Assembly (NCBI GenBank): GCA_028866015.1
Contig: JAGWIW010000007.1
Coordinates: 1-64,000, forward strand
Origin: Betaproteobacteria bacterium
GTDB taxonomy: Bacteria; Pseudomonadota; Gammaproteobacteria; Burkholderiales; Ferrovaceae
Direction: 5' to 3'
Length of the DNA stretch: 64,000 nt
Shown: one piece after another, positions 27,130 through 35,405 of the stretch
Numbering within the stretch: the first letter of the stretch is position 1
Layout: every line of letters starts with the position of its first letter
Position numbers and translations under genes: made by a program
Notes under the pieces: model-generated
Told to the model about the DNA's origin: nothing
The model's database searches: none
What the model saw: the letters and a program-made list of their open reading frames with translations, nothing else

Positions 27130-27866
27130 CCCTGGATGTTCGCTTCAGGAAGACCCTGGGTAGCTTTTCGCTCGACGTGTCCTGGCAGGCGGGGTGCGAA
27201 ATCGTGGTGCTGTTTGGCCCTTCCGGAGCCGGAAAATCCCTGACCTTCCAGGCACTGGCGGGGCTCGTGACGCCCGACGAAGGGCGGATCCGGCTGGGGG
27301 ACGCGCTGCTGTTCGATTCGGCGCGCGGCGTCAACCTGCCGGCGCGCGAACGCGAAGTGGGCTACCTGTTCCAGCATTACGCCCTTTATCCGCACATGAG
27401 CGCCCGCGACAACATCCGTTTTGCCCATCCCCATCCGGGTAGCCGCGAGGCGGACCGGGAACTCGACGCCCTGCTGCAGCGTTTCCACCTGGGGGAGGTT
27501 GCGGACCTGTTTCCCCGCGCACTCTCCGGCGGCCAGCGCCAGCGCGTGGCGCTGGCACGGGCGCTCATGCGCAGGCCGCGCTGGCTGCTGCTGGACGAAC
27601 CGCTGTCGGCGGTGGACCTTGCGGTGCGCCGGCGCATTCGTACGGAACTCAAGCAGCTGCAGCGCACCCTGTCCATTCCCATGGTGCTCGTCACCCATGA
27701 TCTGGGCGAGGCGCTCGCCATGGCCGATTATCTGGTGATTTATGACGGCGGGCGGGTGGTCCAGGCTGGCACTCCCGCTGCCATCCTGCAGAACCCGGAA
27801 AATCCCGTGATCGCCGATTGGGCGGGCAGTGCCCTGGTGCATGGCGAACGGGTCTTTTCCTTCTAG
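27120..27866 (+). CDS. modC: Molybdate ABC transporter ATPase lacking a C-terminal TOBE domain
   Basis: A 248-aa ATP-binding subunit powering molybdate import. It has Walker A FGPSGAGKSLTFQ, the Q-loop LFQHYALYPHM, signature LSGGQRQRVALARAL, Walker B WLLLDEPLSAVD and the switch His in LVTHDLGEA. It ends about 20 residues after the ABC fold; E. coli ModC is about 100 residues longer because of a C-terminal Mop/TOBE domain, which is absent here. ATG 27120 (MDVALDV) overlaps the end of modB; an ATG at 27105 is a possible alternative. A long upstream in-frame extension is a shadow of modB. Confidence 0.95.
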   Translation: MDVALDVRFRKTLGSFSLDVSWQAGCEIVVLFGPSGAGKSLTFQALAGLVTPDEGRIRLGDALLFDSARGVNLPAREREVGYLFQHYALYPHMSARDNIRFAHPHPGSREADRELDALLQRFHLGEVADLFPRALSGGQRQRVALARALMRRPRWLLLDEPLSAVDLAVRRRIRTELKQLQRTLSIPMVLVTHDLGEALAMADYLVIYDGGRVVQAGTPAAILQNPENPVIADWAGSALVHGERVFSF

Positions 27867-27874
27867 GACGACAC

Positions 27875-28675
27875 ATGAAAAAAACCAACGGCCTCACGGG
27901 CCGGTTGCTGCTGGAAAAGGACGGCGCCTCGTTTCTGGGAGGGCGGCGCGTGGCCCTGCTGGAAGCCATCGACGTGCACGGGTCCATTTCCGCTGCAGCG
28001 CGCGCCGTGGGCATGAGTTACAAGGGGGCCTGGGATGCGGTGGACGCGCTCAACAACCAGTCCGAGCATCCCCTGGTGGTGCGCTCCGTGGGCGGCAAGG
28101 AAGGAGGCGGCACGCGCCTGACGGAGCATGGGCGACGCATCGTGCAGCTGTTTCGCGCCGGAGAGGCCCAATACCAGCAAGTGCTGGACAACCTGCTGCA
28201 AGGGGTGGACCGCCTGGATGCCTTTCAGCAGGTGGTGCAGCGCTTTTCCATGCGCACCAGCGCCCGCAACCAGTTTGTGGGGAAAATCACCCACCTGGCC
28301 CGCGGGCCCGTCAACACGGTCGTGCACCTCAAGCTTGACCGCAAGAATACCCTGCAGGCGGTGGTGACCAGCGAAAGCGCTGTCGCATTGGGGCTCCAGG
28401 TTGGCCTTGAAGTCACGGCGCTCATCAAGGCGCCGGCAGTGCTGCTGACCACCGACCCGAGCGCGGGTTTCAGCGCTGAAAACCGTCTGTGCGGGCGCAT
28501 TGCCCGCATCCACCAGGGCGAAGTGGATGCCGAAGTCCGGCTGGCGCTGGATGAGGGAAAAACGGTCGTGGCCACCGTCACCCACGACACGGTGGCCCGC
28601 CTGGGGCTTGCGGAAGGCGTTCCCGCCTGCGCCCTGATCCCGGCCTCCAGCGTGCTGCTTGCGCTGATGGGCTGA
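27875..28675 (+). CDS. modE: Molybdate-responsive transcriptional regulator
   Basis: A 266-aa ModE: an N-terminal LysR-like winged helix (about 10-110, FLGGRRVALLEAIDVHGSIS, AARAVGMSYKGAWDAVDALN, GGKEGGGTRLTEHGRRIV) and two C-terminal Mop domains (about 125-190, SARNQFVGKITHLARGPVNT, and 195-262, SAENRLCGRIARIHQGEVDA). Molybdate binding promotes DNA binding at CG-TATAT-type palindromes, usually repressing modABC. It follows modC by eight bases. No ModE box can sit directly before modA, but one is present before the outer membrane gene at 29.6 kb. Confidence 0.96.
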   Translation: MKKTNGLTGRLLLEKDGASFLGGRRVALLEAIDVHGSISAAARAVGMSYKGAWDAVDALNNQSEHPLVVRSVGGKEGGGTRLTEHGRRIVQLFRAGEAQYQQVLDNLLQGVDRLDAFQQVVQRFSMRTSARNQFVGKITHLARGPVNTVVHLKLDRKNTLQAVVTSESAVALGLQVGLEVTALIKAPAVLLTTDPSAGFSAENRLCGRIARIHQGEVDAEVRLALDEGKTVVATVTHDTVARLGLAEGVPACALIPASSVLLALMG

Positions 28676-28681
28676 GCCGCG

Positions 28682-29593
28682 TCAGAACGGCGTGCGCGCC
28701 GTCAGTTGCCAGGCATTGTTGAACGTCCGGAATCCCCCCACTGTTTTTTCATAACCCAGACCGAGCACGAAGTTGAGGCGGTCGATCAGATGAAAGCGGC
28801 CCACGACCAGTTCGGGCGTCAGCACCGTCTGGTTGCGCCCGTTGTTGGGGCCGGAGGCGAAATGGGTGAGCTGGGTTTCGAAGGCCGGCCACCAGTATCT
28901 GGAGAAATGGCCCTGGAATGCGGTATTCCACACGATGGGCTCGCCCAGGCGGGCCATGTCGCGGTCGGGCACGGTCATGGACAGGGTGCTCTGGATGTCG
29001 AAGCCGGATTCTCGCGTTCCCCAGCCTTTGCCTGCCGCCAGGGTGGGGGTGTAGAGGTAGTGGTTGGTGGTGATGGCGGGATCGCCCGTGGGCACGCTCA
29101 CGCCCATGAAGGCGGTCACGATGTAGTTGCCGTTCTCTTCATTGGCGGACAGCAGGCGGTATTTGAGCAGGAACGATTCGTCGGCCCAGCCGCTCACGGA
29201 CACCCCTTTGGGCGCGTTGTTGACCACGTAACCGGGCTGCCCCACGATGAGTTCGGTATTGGCCGAAGTGATCAGCTCCAGGCCCTTGTTCAGGCCGTAG
29301 TTGCTGCTTTGGGCACCGCCGGACTTGTACTGCTGCAGCTGGTCATAGCGGTATTCCTGTTCCAGGCGGGGGGTGACGGTGACCACCGGCGTCATCCAGT
29401 GCGGCTGCGATTCCTTCGCCGCGTCGGAACGGGCAAACCAGTGTTGCAGAAAGTCGCCGTTGCCCGGGCTGCTGCCCCCATTGCCGCTGTCGAAGGAGGG
29501 AAGGGTGTCATCCGGTGACTGGGCCAGGGCCAGGGCGGGAACGGCAAGGGTCAGGGCTTGCAGCAAGGCAAGGGCGGGCTTGAGGTGTTTCAT
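28682..29593 (-). CDS. Predicted outer-membrane beta-barrel protein, uncharacterised
   Basis: A 303-aa protein with a signal peptide (LALLQALTLAVPALALA, cleavage near AQS) and alternating hydrophobic/polar strands, ending in ...WQLTARTPF with the terminal Phe typical of outer-membrane barrels. Segments such as YEYRYDQLQQY-like aromatic repeats, LELITSANTELIVGQPGY and FVLGLGYEKTVGGF resemble outer-membrane transporter-like proteins of unknown role. ATG 29593 has AGGAG upstream. Its promoter region holds a ModE-type palindrome (29616-29643), so it is probably controlled by molybdate; it is convergent with modE (six bases apart). A role in oxyanion passage is inference only. Confidence 0.7.
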   Translation of the reverse strand: MKHLKPALALLQALTLAVPALALAQSPDDTLPSFDSGNGGSSPGNGDFLQHWFARSDAAKESQPHWMTPVVTVTPRLEQEYRYDQLQQYKSGGAQSSNYGLNKGLELITSANTELIVGQPGYVVNNAPKGVSVSGWADESFLLKYRLLSANEENGNYIVTAFMGVSVPTGDPAITTNHYLYTPTLAAGKGWGTRESGFDIQSTLSMTVPDRDMARLGEPIVWNTAFQGHFSRYWWPAFETQLTHFASGPNNGRNQTVLTPELVVGRFHLIDRLNFVLGLGYEKTVGGFRTFNNAWQLTARTPF

Positions 29594-29615
29594 GGATACG
29601 ATTCTCCTGCGAACA

Positions 29616-29643
29616 TTCGCTATTAACAAAACAATATAGCGAA
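29616..29643 (-). promoter_or_regulatory. Putative ModE operator
   Basis: On the minus strand the site reads CGCTATAT, then eight bases (TGTTTTGT), then TAATAGCG, flanked by TTC and GAA. Length (24 bases), the CG ends and the CGxTATATTGT left half match the ModE operator of E. coli modA as I recall it. A second CGCTATATA half-site lies 22 bases further upstream (29655-29663). The palindrome is 23-50 bases before the ATG of the outer-membrane gene, a position that fits repression. modE is 0.9 kb away. Confidence 0.7.
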
Positions 29644-29671
29644 TTGTATCGAAGTATATAGCGCATACCCC

Positions 29672-29685
29672 TTGATCTGGATCAG
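29672..29685. promoter_or_regulatory. FNR/ANR-like box, one mismatch
   Basis: TTGAT-CTGG-ATCAG differs from the FNR/ANR consensus TTGAT-N4-ATCAA only at the last base. It lies between the outer-membrane gene (minus) and the EF-hand membrane protein gene (plus, start 29769), about 90 bases from each start, so it could serve either promoter. An FNR/ANR gene lies 2.8 kb downstream. Confidence 0.5.
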
Positions 29686-29768
29686 GTCCGGCCGTGCCTG
29701 GGAGGGCTTGCCTGCAACAGGTTGCCCGCTAGAATGGGTGACCGATGACCGACAGGAGGAAGGATTCC

Positions 29769-31634
29769 ATGGATTCCCAAAATCGCCGCTGGCGTTTTTT
29801 TCGTGCGGGAGGCTTCGACCAGGTGCGCCTGGATCAGGCGGAGGAACTGCTCGCCATCGGGGAGCTCGATCAGAAACTGTGGGTGGCCCTTTCCTGCCCG
29901 GTGAATGGCATCCAGTTTGATCCGCGCACCCTGGCGTTCATCGACAGCGACGGCGACGGCCATGTGCGGGCCAAGGAACTGATTGCCGCCGTGGAATGGG
30001 CAGCAGGCCATCTGACTGACCCGGAGCTGCTGGGGCGCGGGCTGGACGGCGTGACCCTGGCCGATCTGCGCACGGACAGCGAGGCGTCGCAGCAGATCGC
30101 GCAGGCAGCCCGCCTGCTGGCCAGCGATCTCGGCAAATCCGAAGCAGAGCGCCTGGGCGTGGAGGAAGTGGCCCTGGCCCAGGAGCGGCATGCAGCTCGC
30201 CTGCAGGCCGAGTGGGAAGCGCAGGGCGTGGCGGCTGCCCCGCTGGGGGAGGATACAGAAGCGGCGTACCAGGCGCTGCAGGCGGTGACTGCGCGGGTGG
30301 ACGATTTTTTCCTGCGCTGCCGCCTGAGCGCCTTTGACGCGAATGCCGAATCGGCCATGAACCCGGCCGAGGACATCTGGCGTTCGCTGGCGACGCCGTC
30401 GGTGATGCCGCAGGAGGCCCTGGCCGGGTTGCCGCTGGCACGGGTCCATCCGGGCGCCGCCCTGCCGCTGTCACTGGGCGTAAATCCTGCCTGGGGCGAG
30501 GCGCTGGCCACGCTCGGGCAGCGGGCGGTGGCGCCGCTGCTGGGAGCCCGTGACGCCCTCACCGAGGACGAGTGGAACGGGCTCAAGGCGCGCTTTGCCG
30601 CCTATGCCGCCTGGCAGTCGTCCCGTCCGGACCCTGCCGCAAGGGACGATGGGGGGCGTGACCTGGAACGCCTGGTTCGTTATGTGCGCGACTTGATGAC
30701 GCTGGCCAATAACTTTGTGTCCTTCAAGGATTTCTACACGCGCCAGGGCAAAGCCACCTTCCAGGCCGGCACGCTTTATCTGGACGGGCGCTCCTGCGAA
30801 CTGTGCGTGGCGGTGACGGATCCCGCCAAACATGCGGTGCTGGCCACCCTGTCGCGCATTTGCCTGGTGTACTGCGACTGCGTGCGCGGCGGGCGCAAGA
30901 TGACCATTGCGGCCGCCTTCACGGCCGGCGATTCGGACCAGCTGATGGTGGGACGCAACGGCATCTTCTACGATCGCAACGACGAGGACTGGGACGCCAC
31001 CATCGTCAAGATCATCGATCATCCCATCAGCCTGCGCCAGGCCTTCTGGTCGCCCTACAAGCGCCTGGCCCGGATGGTGGGGGAGCAGGTGCAGAAGTTC
31101 GCGGCCAATCGCGCCAAGGACAATGAAACGCGCCTTGCCCAGGCCGCCACCGACACGGTGCGCAAGGGAACGGTGCCTGCCGCCCCCGCGCCCGCCCCGC
31201 AGCCCTTTGACGTGGGCAAGTTCGCCGGCATTTTTGCGGCCATCGGCCTTGCCGTGGGCGCCATCGGAACGGCGCTTGCCTCGGTCCTGATGGGCCTGCT
31301 GTCGCTCACTTGGTGGCAGCTGCCCTTTGCCGTGGCCGGCGTGGTGGTGCTGATTTCGGGGCCCGCAGTGCTGCTGGCCTGGTTCAAGCTGCGTGCCCGC
31401 AACCTGGGGCCGATCCTGGACGCCAACGGCTGGGCCATCAATGCGCGCGCCTGCATCAACATTCCTTTCGGCACTTCGCTGACCCAGGTGGCGCAGTTGC
31501 CGCCCAATGCGGAACGATCGCTGTCCGATCCCTATGCGGAAAAGAAGGTGCCGCTCTGGTATTACGTGGTTTTTTCGGTGCTGCTGGTGGTGGTGATCCT
31601 GGTGTGGTGGATGGTGCGGCTGCTGCTGCACTGA
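29769..31634 (+). CDS. Large EF-hand-containing membrane protein of unknown function
   Basis: A 621-aa protein I cannot assign to a characterised family. Near the N-terminus is a canonical calcium-binding loop DSDGDGHVRAKEL (Asp at 1, 3, 5 and Glu at 12). The middle is soluble, with a conserved-looking core FVSFKDFYTRQGKATFQAGT, LYLDGRSCELCVAV and RICLVYCDCVRGG containing several Cys. A proline/alanine linker (APAPAPQPF) is followed by three hydrophobic helices (about 475-505, 510-535 and 595-618). ATG 29769 is preferred (GGAGGAAGG upstream); an ATG-type start at 29745 is possible. No signal peptide is visible. Confidence 0.75.
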   Translation: MDSQNRRWRFFRAGGFDQVRLDQAEELLAIGELDQKLWVALSCPVNGIQFDPRTLAFIDSDGDGHVRAKELIAAVEWAAGHLTDPELLGRGLDGVTLADLRTDSEASQQIAQAARLLASDLGKSEAERLGVEEVALAQERHAARLQAEWEAQGVAAAPLGEDTEAAYQALQAVTARVDDFFLRCRLSAFDANAESAMNPAEDIWRSLATPSVMPQEALAGLPLARVHPGAALPLSLGVNPAWGEALATLGQRAVAPLLGARDALTEDEWNGLKARFAAYAAWQSSRPDPAARDDGGRDLERLVRYVRDLMTLANNFVSFKDFYTRQGKATFQAGTLYLDGRSCELCVAVTDPAKHAVLATLSRICLVYCDCVRGGRKMTIAAAFTAGDSDQLMVGRNGIFYDRNDEDWDATIVKIIDHPISLRQAFWSPYKRLARMVGEQVQKFAANRAKDNETRLAQAATDTVRKGTVPAAPAPAPQPFDVGKFAGIFAAIGLAVGAIGTALASVLMGLLSLTWWQLPFAVAGVVVLISGPAVLLAWFKLRARNLGPILDANGWAINARACINIPFGTSLTQVAQLPPNAERSLSDPYAEKKVPLWYYVVFSVLLVVVILVWWMVRLLLH

Positions 31635-31637
31635 GGG

Positions 31638-31657
31638 GGGGCGGCAGGCGCCGCCCC
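31638..31657. terminator. GC-rich hairpin between convergent genes
   Basis: GGGGCGGC-AGGC-GCCGCCCC is a perfect 8-bp hairpin between the EF-hand gene and the convergent yceI-like gene. No T-run follows in either direction, so it may only weakly stop transcription or act as an mRNA 3' end stabiliser. Confidence 0.4.
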
Positions 31658-31680
31658 GGATCCCCCGGTCAAGACCTGCA

Positions 31681-32250
31681 TTACTGCTTGATGGCTTCCA
31701 CGGAAACCGTCACGGTCACGTCGTCGCCCACCAGCGGCGCGTATTTCCCCATGTTGAAATCGGTGCGCTTGAGGTGCGTGACGGCATCGGCGCCGCAGGC
31801 TTCCCTCTTGGCCATGGGGTGCACCATGCACTTGAAGGAGGTGATTTTCAGGACCACCGGCTTGGTCACGCCCTTGAGGGTGAGTTCGCCGTCCACTTCG
31901 TCCGGCACGTTGCCCTTGAACTTGATCTGGTGCGACTTGAAGGTGGCGCTGGGATAAACCTCGGTATTGAGGAAATCGGCGCCCTGGATGTGTTCGTTGA
32001 ACTGGGCCGAGCCGGTGCTCGCGGAACGGGTGTCGATCACGATGTCGACGGTGCCGGTTTTGGCCGCCGTGTCGAGGGTGATTTTTCCGGATACCTTGTC
32101 AAAGCGGCTCAACTGGGTGCTGTAGCCCATGTGGCTGTAGGAAAAACGGGCAAATGTGTGGTTGGGGTCGGTCACGTAGGTGCTGGTCTGGGCAAAAGCC
32201 GGTGCGGCAAAGGCGGCAGCCAGCACGAGAGCGGGCAGGGAACGTCGCAT
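31681..32250 (-). CDS. YceI family periplasmic protein
   Basis: A 189-aa secreted lipocalin-like protein with a clear signal peptide (LPALVLAAAFAAPAFA, then QTSTYVTDP). YceI signatures: DPNHTFARFSYSHMGYSTQLSRFDKVSG, VDIVIDTRSASTGSAQFNEHIQGADFLNTEVYP and ATFKSHQIKF, ending in VTVSVEAIKQ. YceI proteins bind polyisoprenoids or similar lipids in the periplasm and are often stress-linked; the ligand here is unknown. It is transcribed divergently from the FNR/ANR gene across about 220 bases containing both promoters. Confidence 0.93.
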   Translation of the reverse strand: MRRSLPALVLAAAFAAPAFAQTSTYVTDPNHTFARFSYSHMGYSTQLSRFDKVSGKITLDTAAKTGTVDIVIDTRSASTGSAQFNEHIQGADFLNTEVYPSATFKSHQIKFKGNVPDEVDGELTLKGVTKPVVLKITSFKCMVHPMAKREACGADAVTHLKRTDFNMGKYAPLVGDDVTVTVSVEAIKQ

Positions 32251-32474
32251 GTAAAGTCTCCTTGGATCCAGTGGTTTTCGGCATCAGCCGTTGCGCAAAA
32301 TAGTACGCATACGAACAATATACCCTTCCCGGGCTCCCGTTGCAAGTTCGCAAGGCGCTTGTGGTTGAACCGGGAAATTGCGGATTTCCATCGAGATTTC
32401 ACGAAGTTGCGCGTAGAATGGAGGCGTTGGGGTTTGCCCCGTCTGGAACGAAAAGCAGCACCCGAGAACCTTCC

Positions 32475-33185
32475 ATGGATTTTTCCGAACTGAAATCCGT
32501 CTGCGGTGGATGCACCATCCGCGAACTCTGTCTTCCTGCCGGACTGACCGACCAGGAAGTGCTGTTGCTCGACCAGCACATGTCCCATCGGCAACCGGTA
32601 AAGAAGGGGGAATCCCTCTATCGCACCGGAGACGCTTTCAAGTCGCTCTACGCCGTGAGCGCCGGGTTTTTCAAAACCAGCATCCTTCATGAAGACGGGC
32701 GAACGCAGGTCACGGGTTTCCAGATGGCCGGCGAAATCCTGGGTCTGGATGCCATCAGCACCGACCAGCATGTGTGCGATGCGGTGGCCCTGGAAGACAG
32801 CGTGGTGTGCGAAGTGCCTTTTGACCGGTTCGAAGAACTGGGCCAGCTCATGAACAACCTGCAGCGCCGCTTCAACCGCACCCTTTCGCGTGAAATCGTG
32901 CGCGACCAGGGGGTCATGCTGCTGCTGGGCAGCATGCGTTCCGAAGAGCGCCTGGCGGCATTCCTGGTCAATCTGACCCACCGCTTCTCCGCCCGCAAGC
33001 AATCCAGCTCCGAGCTGGTCCTGCGCATGACGCGGGAAGACATCGGCAGCTATCTCGGCCTCAAGCTTGAAACCGTGAGCAGGCTGTTGTCTCGCTTTCA
33101 TGACGAAGGGCTGCTGTCGGTACGCGGTCGCAACATCCAGATTCTCAATCCCGAAGGCCTCAACCGCCTGGTTGGCACGGCCTGA
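32475..33185 (+). CDS. fnr: FNR/ANR oxygen-sensing transcriptional regulator
   Basis: A 236-aa Crp/Fnr regulator with the [4Fe-4S] ligand set: Cys10, Cys13 and Cys19 in SVCGGCTIRELC, plus a fourth Cys in the TDQHVCDAVAL segment, matching the FNR C-x2-C-x5-C pattern. The cyclic-nucleotide-like barrel is followed by a helix-turn-helix, REDIGSYLGLKLETVSRLLSRF, whose E-x2-S-R recognition residues read TTGAT half-sites. ATG 32475 begins the Cys-rich region; an in-frame extension to 32340 has no family support. Perfect boxes occur before ompW and hemN in this window. In beta/gammaproteobacteria it may be called anr. Confidence 0.95.
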   Translation: MDFSELKSVCGGCTIRELCLPAGLTDQEVLLLDQHMSHRQPVKKGESLYRTGDAFKSLYAVSAGFFKTSILHEDGRTQVTGFQMAGEILGLDAISTDQHVCDAVALEDSVVCEVPFDRFEELGQLMNNLQRRFNRTLSREIVRDQGVMLLLGSMRSEERLAAFLVNLTHRFSARKQSSSELVLRMTREDIGSYLGLKLETVSRLLSRFHDEGLLSVRGRNIQILNPEGLNRLVGTA

Positions 33186-33259
33186 GTTTTTTCTCCCTCG
33201 CGGCGGTTTGAGCGGTCACCCCGCAATCGGCCCCCCTTTGCCGTAAAACTTACAGTTTT

Positions 33260-33273
33260 TTGATCTTTATCAA
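33260..33273 (+). promoter_or_regulatory. Perfect FNR/ANR box before ompW
   Basis: TTGAT-CTTT-ATCAA matches the consensus exactly and lies in a longer near-palindrome with flanking T and A runs. Thirty bases downstream of its centre is a -10-like TACGAT (33296-33301), the geometry of an FNR class II activated promoter, for the ompW-like gene that starts at 33363. Confidence 0.8.
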
Positions 33274-33362
33274 AAAGTCCTTGGGACATCCTCCTTACGA
33301 TGTACTCCAGAAGGCGTAGCGCCGCCAGAGCGCTTCGCCATTTTTTTAACCGAGGGGGAGGA

Positions 33363-34004
33363 ATGGACATGAGTGCAAAAAACAGGGTCTGTGTTTATTG
33401 GGCAGCCGCTGCGGCAGTTGTGGTTTCGGTCATGGCGGTATCGGCTCGGGCCGATGAGGGCCTGAGCCCGTGGCTGGTTCGGGTGCGACTGCTCGATGTG
33501 GTCACGGATCGCAGCAATACCGCCGGCGGCGGGGTTCCCAGTGATTCGCTGAAGGTTTCCGACAAGGTTCAGCCGGAAGTGGACGTGAGCTACTTTTTCA
33601 CCAAAAACATTGCGGCGGAACTGGTGGCCACCTATCCCGTAAGCCACAACATCAATCTCTCCGGCACGGACATCGGCGGCTTGAAAGAACTGCCTCCCAC
33701 CCTCAACCTGCAATACCACTTCGACGGGCTGGGTGCTTACATGCCTTACCTGGGAGCCGGCGTCACGTACATGCGCACCTGGAATTCCAGTGCGGCCGGC
33801 GGCACGCTCACCACGTCCCAGAGCAACTGGGGAGCCGACCTGCAGGCGGGCATGGACTACGCCCTCAGCAAACACTGGCTGTTCAACGTGGACGTGAAAA
33901 AAGTCTGGCTCGATGCCAAAGTGCAGACCACGTCCGGCACCGACGTGCTGACGGCACACATCAATCCCTGGTTGCTCGGATTGGGTTTCGGCTATCGATT
34001 CTGA
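33363..34004 (+). CDS. ompW: OmpW-family outer membrane protein
   Basis: A 213-aa, eight-stranded barrel protein. The signal peptide (CVYWAAAAAVVVSVMAVSARA) precedes DEGLSPWLVRVRLLDVV; family features are VQPEVDVSYFFTKNIAAELVATYP, PTLNLQYHFDGLGAYMPYLGAG and the end WLLGLGFGYRF with terminal Phe. OmpW proteins form small hydrophobic-molecule channels and are frequently induced under low oxygen. The start at 33363 follows GAGGGGGAGGA. The FNR/ANR box at 33260-33273 strongly suggests anaerobic induction. The gene is convergent with the kinase gene, three bases apart. Confidence 0.94.
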   Translation: MDMSAKNRVCVYWAAAAAVVVSVMAVSARADEGLSPWLVRVRLLDVVTDRSNTAGGGVPSDSLKVSDKVQPEVDVSYFFTKNIAAELVATYPVSHNINLSGTDIGGLKELPPTLNLQYHFDGLGAYMPYLGAGVTYMRTWNSSAAGGTLTTSQSNWGADLQAGMDYALSKHWLFNVDVKKVWLDAKVQTTSGTDVLTAHINPWLLGLGFGYRF

Positions 34005-34007
34005 GCT

Positions 34008-35405
34008 TCAGGCCTGGGGCGGGCGCACCACGTGTACGGAACACGGCGCCTGCTCCACCAAACGCGTGAGAAACGAGCGGTTGAAGCGGAACGCCGAAGG
34101 GGCATCGTGCGGGGCAGGGACGATCAGGGCATCCACGCTGTTGCGGCGCGCATAATCCAGCAGGCGCTGCGCCGGGTCGGTTGACTCGAACACGTGCAGG
34201 GACAGCCGCTCTTCGGGTATTTCCAGCTGCCGTGCCCAGTGATGCAACGCGATGCGATAGGCATGCTGGCGTTCCGAAGCGCTGGCGCCGCTGCCATCCG
34301 CCGGGGTCTCGAGCAAGGCCACGCAGGCCAGGCGGCTTTCCGGGTCGCGCTGCAGGATGCGCACCACCGCATAGCGCAAGGCCCTTTGCAGGGTTTCGTC
34401 CGGCTCATTGGGGTCGAAAGCCACCATGAACAGCGGCGCCACCTGGGCCTGTTCGCTCGGGCTCAGCGGCATTGCACGGCGCCCCTTGGCCGGTTCCGGA
34501 TCATGACGCCAGGTGCGCCAGAGGCGTTCAAACCAGCCGTCCCTTTTCATCCGGGTAGCCCGTTCGGTCAGCAGCACGGAATCGGGGTGGGACAGGGCCT
34601 GGGCCACCAGCGCGCAGGAAGCATAACGCCGTTCCGGCTCGGGTTCGAGGCAGGTGAACACGATTTCCTGAAACCAGGGTGGCAAGTCCCGGCGCAAGGC
34701 CCGCAAGGGCGTGGGGCGTGTCCACGAGCGTGACCGCACTTCAGCCAGGGTGGCCGGAATGCCGAAAGGCAGGCGTCCGGTAGCCAGCTGGTAGAGCGTC
34801 ACACCCAGCGCAAACTGGTCGCTGCGTGGATCGTCGCGTATTCCTGCCGCCTGTTCCGGTGCCATGTAGGGCGTGGAGCCGACAGCAAGCCGGCTTTCCT
34901 CCTGGAACAGGTCGGGGTAGCGGGCGTGGTGGGCAAAACCGTAGTCGATCAGCACGGCGTCCCCGTCCTCGCGCAACAGGAGATTGTCGGGCTTGATGTC
35001 GAGGTGGATGGCGTCCTGGCGGTGCAGGCTGTGCGCTGCCGTGGCGATGGCGAACCCCAGTTCGGTCAGTTCGGGCAGCGGCAACCCGCCCGGTCGGATG
35101 TGCTGCTTGAGGTCGCGACCGCGAACCAGTTCCATGACCAGGTAGGGGAGCGGTGAAAACGGGTTGCTTGCCACGAAGCGGGGCACATGGGGCCCGCGCA
35201 ATGCGGGCAGCAGGGTGCATTCTGTTTCGAAGCTGACCACCCCGAAAGCGGGTTCATCCGGCCCCAGGCGGGGCGTCTTCATCAGCAGCGCCTCTCCGTG
35301 GACGGGATGGCTGACCCGGTAAAGGTGCGCGGCCGAGCCGGTTCCCAGTGCCTGCAGGATGGTGAACCCGTCGATTTGGGCGCCGGGCAGCAGGGCGTTC
35401 GACAT
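34008..35405 (-). CDS. Serine/threonine protein kinase fused to a C-terminal universal stress (UspA) domain
   Basis: A 465-aa protein. The kinase domain (about 10-280) has the ATP-binding Lys in LLMKTP, catalytic loop HLDIKPDNLLL, metal-binding LIDYGFAHH (DYG instead of DFG), the STPYMAPEQAAG activation segment end and SDQFALGVTLYQLATGRLPFG. A short linker (RMKRDGWFERLWRTW) leads to a UspA-type domain (about 315-465): FMVAFDPNEP, a central helix, SVDALIVPAPH and a C-terminal APCSVHVVRPPQA. The start at 35405 shares TGATG with the stop of the upstream metallophosphatase gene, so the pair is coupled. The open frame upstream of 35405 is a shadow. Confidence 0.88.
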   Translation of the reverse strand: MSNALLPGAQIDGFTILQALGTGSAAHLYRVSHPVHGEALLMKTPRLGPDEPAFGVVSFETECTLLPALRGPHVPRFVASNPFSPLPYLVMELVRGRDLKQHIRPGGLPLPELTELGFAIATAAHSLHRQDAIHLDIKPDNLLLREDGDAVLIDYGFAHHARYPDLFQEESRLAVGSTPYMAPEQAAGIRDDPRSDQFALGVTLYQLATGRLPFGIPATLAEVRSRSWTRPTPLRALRRDLPPWFQEIVFTCLEPEPERRYASCALVAQALSHPDSVLLTERATRMKRDGWFERLWRTWRHDPEPAKGRRAMPLSPSEQAQVAPLFMVAFDPNEPDETLQRALRYAVVRILQRDPESRLACVALLETPADGSGASASERQHAYRIALHHWARQLEIPEERLSLHVFESTDPAQRLLDYARRNSVDALIVPAPHDAPSAFRFNRSFLTRLVEQAPCSVHVVRPPQA

